The translations under genes were made by a program, and so were the position numbers. Shown here piece after piece: positions 44,112 through 51,557 of a stretch of DNA of 64,000 nucleotides. How positions within the stretch are numbered: the first letter of the stretch is position 1; every line of letters starts with the position of its first letter. Under the pieces are notes generated by a model, which saw only the letters and a list, made by a program, of their open reading frames with translations, did no database searches and was not told where the DNA came from. Source of the stretch: an uncultured Prevotellaceae bacterium (lineage in GTDB: Bacteria > Bacteroidota > Bacteroidia > Bacteroidales > Muribaculaceae); contig ONQS01000011.1 of assembly GCA_900320055.1 (NCBI GenBank), positions 1 through 64,000 on the forward strand, given 5' to 3'.

Positions 44112-46070
44112 TTAGGGCAGGAGGCGGTTATCGTTCATCCGCGACATGTATTGCTGGATGAGGGCCTTGACGAACTGCTCCATGCGTTGCTGCTCGGGTA
44201 ATTGATTCACCAGGTTGGTTTTCAGTAACTTGTCGGTCTTGAAGCGATAGACGGCGGTGGTCTTCTCGCCATCGAACTGCAGCATCAGGTCACCCTGTAT
44301 CAACTGGTAGATACCCGCATTGTAACTGAAGGCCCACGTGCCCGCAGGGTCAGCGGCAAGGATGTCGTCGCCAAAGGCAAGGTAAGGCTTGTCATAGCCC
44401 AGCAGGTGCAGCAGTGTGGGTGTGATGTCGGTCTGCTGTACGATGATGTCGTCGCGCAGGGCGGGTGCCAATGAGCCATCGGGTGTATAGAAGATGATGG
44501 GAATGCTGTATAGGCCCAGGTCAGTCTTATAGACGTCGTGGCTGCTGAGGTTGGTGTGATCGGCCACCAGAACGAAGATGGTGTTGCCATACCACGGCTC
44601 ATGGCTGGCGCGCTCAAAGAAGCGCCGCAGCGCCAGATCGGTGTAGCGCACACACTTGTGGATGGGCTGGCCGCCCTCGTCTCGCAGCGAGTCGCGGTAC
44701 TGCTCGGGTACGTTATAGGGGTGATGGGACGATGCGGTGAATACCGTGGCCAGGAAGGGCTGCCGCATCTGCCCGATGCCATCAAGGGTGAATTGCAGGA
44801 AGGGCTCGTCCCAGATGGCCCACTTGCCGTCCCAGTCCTGCATGCCGCCATAGTCGGGCGACTGGCAGTACTCATCCAGGCCGTAGTAGCGCTCATAGCC
44901 GATGCTGTGGGCATAAGCGCTGAAGCCCATCGAGATGTTGTGCCCGCCGTGGAAAAATGCCGTGCTATAGCCCTCGCGTCCCAGCATCGAAGAGATGCCG
45001 TCCACATCGTTGAGCGAGGCGGGTGTGAGGAAAAACGACTCTACCATCATGGGCAGGCCCGATAGGATCGAGGGCATGGCATCCATGCTGATGCGCCCGT
45101 TGGCATAACTGTACTTGAAGGTGAGTGACTGCGGCACCAGGCTGTCGATAAACGGCATATAGCCCTTGTAATGGCCCTCGTCGAGGTCGGTATTGAGCGA
45201 TCCGATATACTCCTTGCCCATGCTCTCGACGATGAGGATGACGACGTTCTTGCCCTTGTGGCTCAACGCATCCACCACCGGGTGATTGTGCAGTGGGCTA
45301 TAGATGGCCTGCATCTGCTCGGGCGTCATGTAGCCGGGGGTGACAAAAGGCTTCTTGCCGATGCTGCGTATCATCGAGAACGGCGTGTTGAGCACCACCG
45401 AGGCCTCGACAGGGCGGTTGACAAACTGGTTGGCGTTGCTGATGGTGATGGGCCGCGTGCCTGCCGTAACGCTGCCGCGGATGCCCACGATGGCCAGTGG
45501 TATCATCACCAGCAGGGCGATGGTCTGGGAGATGTAGTAGTGTGAGCCGAAGCGGTACACCTCCAGGCGGGGCCGTGTGTAGCATCGCCAGAGCAGGAAC
45601 ACCAGCGCGATAAACGCTAGCACGAGGTACCAATGGCGCAGAAATTCACTCAAGATGATCGATGTGATGTTGCCCTCGGCGGCAAACTCGGTAAATACCG
45701 TGACCGTCGAGCGTCGGCCCGTGTACTGGAAATAGACCGCGTCCATCAGGTTGCTGGCCAGGGCGACGCCATTGGTGACGACAAACAGCCACCGCAGCAT
45801 CTTGTAGAAGCCCGGGCGCTCCTTGATATGGAGCGGCAAGAGCATGAGCACAAGGTAGATGCTGTTGATGTAGAGCAGCGCCGATGTGTCAAACACCAGC
45901 GCGCCGTGCAGCATGGTCTTGAACAGGGACCACGACATATAGGGCGCGAAGGTAGACCAGTTCTCGGCAAAGAAGGCCACCCTCGAGAGCATCCACACCA
46001 AGTAGGCAACCAGCATATTGAGTGCGGCGGCGCCGATGTTGCTATGGATGATTCTCTTCATATTATGCAT
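44112..46070 (-). CDS. LTA synthase-like sulfatase-fold membrane protein
   Basis: A 652-residue protein. Five N-terminal membrane segments are followed by an extracytoplasmic alkaline phosphatase/sulfatase-fold domain from about residue 275 (KGKNVVILIVESMGKEYIG). The nucleophile region is YSYANGRISMDAMPSILSGLP, where the catalytic Ser/Thr lies, and metal ligands are in FHGGHNISMGF and LVADHTNLSSH. In Bacteroidota these are phosphoglycerol or phosphoethanolamine transferases acting on lipids or surface polymers, not true lipoteichoic acid synthases. The GH3-family gene ends 17 bp upstream, giving a two-gene unit. Confidence 0.92.
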   Translation of the reverse strand: MHNMKRIIHSNIGAAALNMLVAYLVWMLSRVAFFAENWSTFAPYMSWSLFKTMLHGALVFDTSALLYINSIYLVLMLLPLHIKERPGFYKMLRWLFVVTNGVALASNLMDAVYFQYTGRRSTVTVFTEFAAEGNITSIILSEFLRHWYLVLAFIALVFLLWRCYTRPRLEVYRFGSHYYISQTIALLVMIPLAIVGIRGSVTAGTRPITISNANQFVNRPVEASVVLNTPFSMIRSIGKKPFVTPGYMTPEQMQAIYSPLHNHPVVDALSHKGKNVVILIVESMGKEYIGSLNTDLDEGHYKGYMPFIDSLVPQSLTFKYSYANGRISMDAMPSILSGLPMMVESFFLTPASLNDVDGISSMLGREGYSTAFFHGGHNISMGFSAYAHSIGYERYYGLDEYCQSPDYGGMQDWDGKWAIWDEPFLQFTLDGIGQMRQPFLATVFTASSHHPYNVPEQYRDSLRDEGGQPIHKCVRYTDLALRRFFERASHEPWYGNTIFVLVADHTNLSSHDVYKTDLGLYSIPIIFYTPDGSLAPALRDDIIVQQTDITPTLLHLLGYDKPYLAFGDDILAADPAGTWAFSYNAGIYQLIQGDLMLQFDGEKTTAVYRFKTDKLLKTNLVNQLPEQQRMEQFVKALIQQYMSRMNDNRLLP

Positions 46071-46086
46071 GCTGTGAGTGAGATGA

Positions 46087-47607
46087 TTAGGCTGGATGGA
46101 TCATGGCGAGCATCTGCTCGATAATGTCGCGGTTGTTGCTCAGGCGCGGCACCTTGCGCTGTCCACCGAGTTTGCCGGTCGATGCCAGCCAACGGTCGAA
46201 CAGTCCCTCGGGTGCGACAACCAGCGACGGCTCGGCCAGGAAGATGTCGCCTGAGCGCTTGGCGTCATAGTCGCTGTTGACCTCTCGAAGATGCTGGTCG
46301 AGCAACTGCATGAAGCGGTGCGTGTCGGCAGGCTGGTGGGCAAACTCGATAATCCACTGGTGATGGCCGCGGTCGCGTGCGGTGGCATAGACGGGCGCGG
46401 CGGTGTAGTTGAGCACCTCGGCACCAGTCTCCTGCTGTGCCAGGGCGATGGCGTGGTCGGTGTTATGCACCATCAGTTCTTCGCCAAAGGCGTTGATGAA
46501 ACTGCGGGTGCGCCCCGCAATCTTGATTTTGACGGGATGGAGTTGCTCGATGGTGACGGTGTCGCCCAACCGGTATCGCCACAGGCCGTTGGCGGCGGTG
46601 ATGATGAGTTCGTAGGTCCGTCCCTGCTCGATTTCCCAGATGGGATAGACCTCGGGGGTGTCGCTGTCGCTTTCCTCGACGGGCAGGAACTCATAGAACA
46701 CGCCCACGTCGAGCAGCAGCAACATAGCCTCGGACTCCCAATCGCTCTGTACGGCAAAGAAGCCTTCGCTGGCGTTGTAGGTGTCGAGGAAGTGCATCCT
46801 GGACATGTCGCAGATGCCCTCGTACTGCTGCCTGTAGGGGCCAAAGGCGATGCCACCGTGGAAGAACACCTCCAGATTGGGCCACACCTCGTGTATGCAT
46901 GACTTGCCTGTCTGCTTGAGTACCTGTTTGAGAACCGTCAGGAACCAAGAGGGCACGCCACTCAGGTTGGTGACATTGGCTCCAATGCTGGCTTGGACCA
47001 GCCGAGGCAGTTTTTCGGTCCAGTCCTCCATGAGGGCTACCCGCTTGCTGGGAATGCGTGCCAGGTTGGCCAGCGGATTCATGTTCTCGATGAGGTTGGC
47101 ACTCAGGTCCCCTACCCTAACACCGGGCTTGAGTTGCAGGTTGTTGGCGAAACTGCCGCCCAGGATAAACGCCTTGCCTGAGAAGATGCGGCTGGCGGGA
47201 TTGAGGTTCAGGTAGTGGGACACGACGTCGCTGGCACCAAGATAGTGATTCCACTGGAAGGACTCGCGTGTGATGGGTATGAACTTGCTGCGTCCGTCGC
47301 TTGTGCCTGACGATTGCGCAAAGTTGATGCACCTGCCGGGCCACAGTTCGTCCTTGATGCCATTGACCATGCGCATGATGTTGGGCCTCAGGTTCTCGTA
47401 GCAATAGAGCGGCAACGTGGAGGCGAATTGCCGGTAGGTCCTAATGCTCGAGAAGTCGTATTTGCGGCCAATGCGTGTGAGGGCGGCCTTCTCGACGAGG
47501 CGCACCAGTTCGCCCTGTTGTACCGCATCGGCATGGTCGATGAAGCGTGCGTGCTGCTGCAGGCGGGACAGGAAGTGATCGCGTACTATAGGCGTGAAAT
47601 CTATCAT
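46087..47607 (-). CDS. GH3-family acyl-adenylating enzyme
   Basis: About 506 residues from the ATG at 47607 (MIDFTPIVRDHFL); a TTG three codons upstream is less likely. GH3 features: motif 1 INFAQSSGTSDGRSKFIPITRES, motif 2 DTYNASEGFFAVQ, motif 3 ANGLWRYRLGDTVTI, and the C-terminal INAFGEELMVHN. GH3 proteins adenylate carboxylic acids and conjugate them to amines such as amino acids; the bacterial substrates are mostly unknown. It is the first gene of a unit with the LTA-synthase-like gene. The -7 box ends 6 nt before the ATG, so the message looks leaderless. Confidence 0.93.
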   Translation of the reverse strand: MIDFTPIVRDHFLSRLQQHARFIDHADAVQQGELVRLVEKAALTRIGRKYDFSSIRTYRQFASTLPLYCYENLRPNIMRMVNGIKDELWPGRCINFAQSSGTSDGRSKFIPITRESFQWNHYLGASDVVSHYLNLNPASRIFSGKAFILGGSFANNLQLKPGVRVGDLSANLIENMNPLANLARIPSKRVALMEDWTEKLPRLVQASIGANVTNLSGVPSWFLTVLKQVLKQTGKSCIHEVWPNLEVFFHGGIAFGPYRQQYEGICDMSRMHFLDTYNASEGFFAVQSDWESEAMLLLLDVGVFYEFLPVEESDSDTPEVYPIWEIEQGRTYELIITAANGLWRYRLGDTVTIEQLHPVKIKIAGRTRSFINAFGEELMVHNTDHAIALAQQETGAEVLNYTAAPVYATARDRGHHQWIIEFAHQPADTHRFMQLLDQHLREVNSDYDAKRSGDIFLAEPSLVVAPEGLFDRWLASTGKLGGQRKVPRLSNNRDIIEQMLAMIHPA

Positions 47608-47613
47608 AGCGTG

Positions 47614-47621
47614 CAAAATTA
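47614..47621 (-). promoter_or_regulatory. -7 box of the GH3 gene, leaderless
   Basis: Minus-strand TAATTTTG (47621-47614) ends 6 nt before the ATG at 47607. Confidence 0.6.
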
Positions 47622-47796
47622 CTAATAAACGCCGAATAAGCAGGCTCTCAACCTCCTAAAAATCGTTGAAACGAGCCTGTTAGTCCATGATATCAGTCAA
47701 TTAGACCTGTGATGTGGCTTATGGCGTGCGGGGTGGCATGGGATATGCACGTCAATAGGTGATTAGTCGATTATTTATGAAAGTTTGTCTAAAATA

Positions 47797-47828
47797 TTTG
47801 CATCAAACGATCTGATAGACTAATTTTG
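47797..47828 (+). promoter_or_regulatory. Promoter of the secreted hypothetical gene at 47869
   Basis: TTTG (47797-47800), exact 20-bp spacer, TAATTTTG (47821-47828). The leader is about 37 nt. Confidence 0.8.
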
Positions 47829-47868
47829 AGGCAAGAAATATTTATTAACGCATTAAAACATACGCACT

Positions 47869-48492
47869 ATGAAACGGTTTATCTTAACAATGGTAGCAGT
47901 GCTGACCCTAGGGGTAGCCGCTAATGCGATGAGTTACAAGTCGGCCCGTGACCAGGCCTTCTTCCTGACCGACAAGATGGCCTATGAGTTGGGGCTGAGT
48001 GAGGACCAGTATAATGCCGTGTTTGAAATCAATATCGACTACATCATGTGTGTCGATACCTATGATGACCTGTTCGGTACCTTCTGGACCCGCCGTAACA
48101 ATGAGTTGAGGTATGTGCTCTCTGTGTATCAGTATGAGCGCTACCTGCAACTGGAGTACTTCTATCGCCCCATGTCGTGGGAGAACAAGAAGTTTGTGTT
48201 CAGCATCTACAACCGCTATCCCAAGGATCGCTACTTCTATGCAACACCTCCGGGATACCAGGTCTACAAGGGCTCGAACCGCTACTTTGACCACAGTGCC
48301 TACAACGGACGCACCTTTGGCGCTCCTGCAGGCAAGTCACAGCCCAAGCCCGGCATGGGTGGCACGCAACCCGGTGTGAGCACAACCAGCAAGAGCCAGC
48401 CTGGCAGCCGCACCTCTGGCATCGGCGTGATGACCAAGAAGCAGGCCGTGCGCGAAGGCAAGACCCGCATGTCGCAGCCGCCTCGCCGTTGA
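47869..48492 (+). CDS. Secreted hypothetical protein
   Basis: A 207-residue exported protein; signal peptide MKRFILTMVAVLTLGVAANA. The mature N-terminus (ARDQAFFLTDKMAYELGLSEDQYNAVFEINIDY) resembles the helical Spy/CpxP-like LTxxQ pattern of small periplasmic proteins, and FWTRRNNELRYVLSVYQYERYLQ continues the helical hairpin. The tail is Gly/Ser/Thr/Pro/Lys-rich and probably unfolded (KPGMGGTQPGVSTTSK). Periplasmic chaperone-like function is an inference. A strong promoter lies upstream and a convergent hairpin downstream. Confidence 0.75.
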   Translation: MKRFILTMVAVLTLGVAANAMSYKSARDQAFFLTDKMAYELGLSEDQYNAVFEINIDYIMCVDTYDDLFGTFWTRRNNELRYVLSVYQYERYLQLEYFYRPMSWENKKFVFSIYNRYPKDRYFYATPPGYQVYKGSNRYFDHSAYNGRTFGAPAGKSQPKPGMGGTQPGVSTTSKSQPGSRTSGIGVMTKKQAVREGKTRMSQPPRR

Positions 48493-48524
48493 CAGGCTGC
48501 TCGACAGGCATGACACGAGATGAG

Positions 48525-48564
48525 ACAGACAGGCTCTGCCAGTAATAAGGCAGGGCCTGTCTGT
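48525..48564. terminator. Hairpin between convergent genes
   Basis: ACAGACAGGCTCTGCC (48525-48540) pairs with GGCAGGGCCTGTCTGT (48549-48564), a 16-bp stem with an 8-nt loop between convergent genes. It is likely bidirectional, though U-tracts are short. Confidence 0.7.
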
Positions 48565-48607
48565 GTAGGTAATCGGTCCTATGGGACGGGGTGCTGTGGC
48601 GGCGGGA

Positions 48608-49225
48608 TTATTGCTTGAGTTCAAATCCCACCATCACGTCATCGTAGTTGTCGATGAGCATGGTCAGGGCCTTGATGGCGGAACTGTCGCTGAACTTGCC
48701 CATGAGTGACATGAGCGACAGGAACTTGTCTGTGTCAAATGTGATGTGCATCTTCTTCTTGCCATCACGCTTGAGGCGCGCCGTGATGGGCACTCCGTGC
48801 CACTTGATGGTGATTTTGTCCTGCGAGGGATTGTAATTGTAGGTGCCATTGACGCTGGTGCCCAGCATCCTGATGGCGCACGTGCCGTCCTCGTTGAAGG
48901 CAAACTGCGGGCGAGCCTTGTCGAGGCCGACCTTCTTGAAGGCCTTCTTGAGTTTCTTCTTGAGTTTGCCCTTGGCGATGGCCTTGCCCATCCCGGCAAT
49001 GAGGTTCTTGCCCTTGACGTCGACACTGGGGCCGTTATACTTCCACTCACCCTGGAGGGTCGAGTTGATCTGCCGCGTCTCTCGGGCGATGTCGTCATCG
49101 GTGACGGTAAACACCTGGTCGGGATGCAGCAGGCCCTGGTCGCTGCCGGTGGCGGCGGTTGTCTTGCATGAGGTGGATGTCACCACCATCATCAATGCGC
49201 ACAATAGAGTCAAGAAATGTTTCAT
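48608..49225 (-). CDS. DUF4923 family lipoprotein
   Basis: A 205-residue lipoprotein; the lipobox is MMVVTSTSC with Cys about 20. The DUF4923 pattern is LQGEWKYNGPSVDVKGKNLIAGMGKAIAKG, a Lys-rich helix (KKKLKKAFKKVGLDKARPQFAF), and a lipocalin-like barrel (NGTYNYNPSQDKITIKWHGVPITARLKRDGKKKMHITFD). The family is restricted to Bacteroidota and its function is unknown. A -7 box TAACTTTG at 49255-49262 precedes it. Confidence 0.88.
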   Translation of the reverse strand: MKHFLTLLCALMMVVTSTSCKTTAATGSDQGLLHPDQVFTVTDDDIARETRQINSTLQGEWKYNGPSVDVKGKNLIAGMGKAIAKGKLKKKLKKAFKKVGLDKARPQFAFNEDGTCAIRMLGTSVNGTYNYNPSQDKITIKWHGVPITARLKRDGKKKMHITFDTDKFLSLMSLMGKFSDSSAIKALTMLIDNYDDVMVGFELKQ

Positions 49226-49254
49226 AATGTGATGATTTTGGGGGCAAAGTTAGG

Positions 49255-49262
49255 TTAAATTG
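49255..49262 (-). promoter_or_regulatory. -7 box of the DUF4923 gene
   Basis: Minus-strand TAACTTTG; no -33 at the canonical spacing. Confidence 0.5.
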
Positions 49263-49305
49263 ATAAAAAGACCCAACAAATGGCAGTGCAAAACGAAAAA
49301 AGTAC

Positions 49306-49313
49306 TAATTTTG
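49306..49313 (+). promoter_or_regulatory. -7 box of the glycosyltransferase gene at 49396
   Basis: TAATTTTG within AAAAAAGTACTAATTTTGC, the same A-rich block as other promoters here. The leader is about 80 nt. Confidence 0.6.
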
Positions 49314-49395
49314 CAGATTGTCACGGCATGTTAATTAAGTGATTAAATACGTTAACGTCCGAATCAATTAATATTTCTTATAACAATAGATTATT

Positions 49396-50538
49396 ATGGT
49401 AGTAGGTTATGGTGGCCGCCGCATCATCATGGAGAATAATGATACGTCCTATTATGGCCGTATCCTGATCAAGGCTCTGGCTACAAATTATCCCGACAAC
49501 TATTATATCCTGTACTCTCCCGAGAACAGGCAGAACAAGCGACTGACGGCTATCTTTAACGAGGATAGCGTGCGCGTGAAGTTTCCGCGCAGTCATATCC
49601 ACAACAAAGGCCGCTGGTACACCGGCTCTGGCATTGTCCGCTCGGCCAAGGGCCATGGTGTGAACACCTTCCACGGCATTGATGATGGCATAGCCTCGGG
49701 ATTTGCAGGCAGTAACTTCCCGACGGTGTTTACGATGACCGACCCGCTGTACAAGAGCGCCCAAGGTTGGCTCGAGCGTATGGCCATGCTGCGCCGTGCG
49801 CGCAAGGCTTGCAAAATCGCCAAGCGTGTGATCGCGCTTAACGAGGTGGACCGTCAATTGATCATCGACCACTATCATGTCAATCCTGATGATGTAGAGG
49901 TGGTACATCCCTGCTTCTATGACGGCTGCGACGACTCAGTCCCCGACAACATGTTTGACATCCTGCGTGAGAAGTATCACCTGCCTGAGCGCTTTGTCCT
50001 GTACAAGGGCCGCTTGAACAAGGAAGATAACCTCACCGAGGCCATGAAGTTGGTGCATGAGTTGCGCAATCGCAAGATCTCGATTGTGATGCTGGGTTAT
50101 CGTACCGACCATTTCGACCATGTGATCAAGGAGGATGCCCACGATCTGCACATCTTCCACCGCTTTAAGCAGGTGGATAAGGTGCACCATGCCGACCTCA
50201 CTGCCGTGTGCAAGATGGCTAAGGCTGTGATTATCCCTAATACTGACCGCATGCGCGACTTGTACAAACTGATCAACGCCCAGCGCAGTGGCGCCCTGGT
50301 GATCTGCAAGGATTCGGCCAAGGCTCGCGAGTATGGCGGTGATGGAGCGTTGTATTACAGCGACTTCCACGACGGAGCCGACTTGTTGAGCGATGTGCTT
50401 GAGGATGATAACAGGCGCGATGCGTTGTTGAAGGCCTCGCGTGAGAATACGGAGCGCTTCACCGGCAAGATTCTGGCCGACAACATGATTCACATCTATC
50501 GCTCGGTGCTGATGCACCGCCGCTTGTACCAGCAGTAA
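49396..50538 (+). CDS. Glycosyltransferase, GT4-like
   Basis: A 380-residue GT-B-fold enzyme. N-terminal MVVGYGGRRIIMENNDTSYYGRILIKAL replaces the usual GG loop; NTFHGIDDGIASG and VIALNEVDRQLIIDHYHVNPDDVEVVHPCFY are typical acceptor-side and hinge segments. The C-terminal half has VLYKGRLNKEDNLTEAMKLVHEL and a late AKAVIIPNTDRMRDL. The classic E-x7-E donor motif is degenerate, so donor and acceptor are unclear. It probably acts on a surface polysaccharide or lipid. It is monocistronic, with a hairpin terminator after it. Confidence 0.88.
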   Translation: MVVGYGGRRIIMENNDTSYYGRILIKALATNYPDNYYILYSPENRQNKRLTAIFNEDSVRVKFPRSHIHNKGRWYTGSGIVRSAKGHGVNTFHGIDDGIASGFAGSNFPTVFTMTDPLYKSAQGWLERMAMLRRARKACKIAKRVIALNEVDRQLIIDHYHVNPDDVEVVHPCFYDGCDDSVPDNMFDILREKYHLPERFVLYKGRLNKEDNLTEAMKLVHELRNRKISIVMLGYRTDHFDHVIKEDAHDLHIFHRFKQVDKVHHADLTAVCKMAKAVIIPNTDRMRDLYKLINAQRSGALVICKDSAKAREYGGDGALYYSDFHDGADLLSDVLEDDNRRDALLKASRENTERFTGKILADNMIHIYRSVLMHRRLYQQ

Positions 50539-50566
50539 CGGCCACGCCGCGGGTGTCAACGTCACA

Positions 50567-50607
50567 CAGGGCGGGCAATTTCCCATTAGTGGAGATTGCC
50601 CGCCCTG
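50567..50607. terminator. Bidirectional terminator between glycosyltransferase and nadK
   Basis: CAGGGCGGGCAAT (50567-50579) pairs with ATTGCCCGCCCTG (50595-50607), a perfect 13-bp stem; GTTGTTGTT follows. Confidence 0.8.
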
Positions 50608-50640
50608 CGTTGTTGTTGGCGTGTAGCCGTCAAGAGCGTC

Positions 50641-51507
50641 TTAGCGCTGATCGGTGCCCCAGAGCAGTTTCTGCCGCAGGGTGCTGGCAAAGTTGTTGCT
50701 CAGGCGTTGTACCAGTCGCGCGCAGTATGGCGCCAGACCGATGGTCAGCGTTGACCCTGTGGGGCACAAGGTGACCTCACCGTCGATACTCACTTCGTAG
50801 TAGTCGGCGCGAGAGTGTGTGCACACGGTAATCTGGCTGTCGTCGCGCACGACAAGCGGTCGGGACGTGAGCGAGTGCGGCGAGATGGGTGAGATGACCA
50901 GGCAAGAGGTGGTAGGCTCCAGTATGGGCCCTCCCACGCTCAGGTTATAGGCTGTGGAGCCCGTGGGGGTGCTCACGATGAGACCGTCGCCGCGGTAGGT
51001 GGTGAGTTCACGGCCGCGCAATGTGGTTTGCATGTCGAGCATCGATGAGGTGTCGTGACGCAATATCGCAATCTCGTTGAGCGCCCAGGGATGGGGAATG
51101 TCGACGCCGTCGCAACTGGCCTGCAGCATAGAGCGCTCCTCGATGCGGTAGTTGCCCGCCAGCACGTCGTCGATAGTCGTGCTGTTCTCGTCGAGGCGTC
51201 CTGCCGTGAGGTAGCCTAGATGGCCCAGATTGATGCCCAGGATGGGCATGCCCTGGCGTGCGACCCACATGGCTGTGGTGAGAAACGTGCCGTCACCGCC
51301 CAGCGAGAGCGCCATGTCTGCATCAGGGACTTCGCTGGCATGGAACGAGGCATAGTCGCAGTGCTCTGCCCCATTGCACAGGTATTGCAGATAGTCGTGC
51401 TCGACAGCCACCTCAAGGCCGCGGCCGCGCAGGTACTTTAACAGCGCCAGGACCCTGGTGGTGTCGTCCTGCTGATAGGTATTGCCAAATATCACCAACT
51501 GTTTCAT
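50641..51507 (-). CDS. nadK: NAD kinase
   Basis: A 288-residue NAD/ATP kinase making NADP. The GGDG motif is in MALSLGGDGTFLTTAMWVARQGMPILGINLGHLGYL, and NAD contacts are in LNEIAILRHDTSSMLDMQ and STPTGSTAYNLSVGGPILEP. Length is normal. The -7 box TATCTTTG at 51513-51520 ends 5 nt before the ATG, so the message is probably leaderless. Confidence 0.96.
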   Translation of the reverse strand: MKQLVIFGNTYQQDDTTRVLALLKYLRGRGLEVAVEHDYLQYLCNGAEHCDYASFHASEVPDADMALSLGGDGTFLTTAMWVARQGMPILGINLGHLGYLTAGRLDENSTTIDDVLAGNYRIEERSMLQASCDGVDIPHPWALNEIAILRHDTSSMLDMQTTLRGRELTTYRGDGLIVSTPTGSTAYNLSVGGPILEPTTSCLVISPISPHSLTSRPLVVRDDSQITVCTHSRADYYEVSIDGEVTLCPTGSTLTIGLAPYCARLVQRLSNNFASTLRQKLLWGTDQR

Positions 51508-51512
51508 GCTTG

Positions 51513-51520
51513 CAAAGATA
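51513..51520 (-). promoter_or_regulatory. -7 box of nadK, leaderless
   Basis: Minus-strand TATCTTTG (51520-51513), 5 nt before the start codon. Confidence 0.6.
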
Positions 51521-51557
51521 CCTATTTTTTTGCTAAGTGTTGAATGTCTTGTGGATT

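Noticed and set aside
43870..44115. A short protein-coding frame over 43870-44115.
   Set aside because: It overlaps tRNA-Leu and its terminator; the RNA gene fully explains the sequence.
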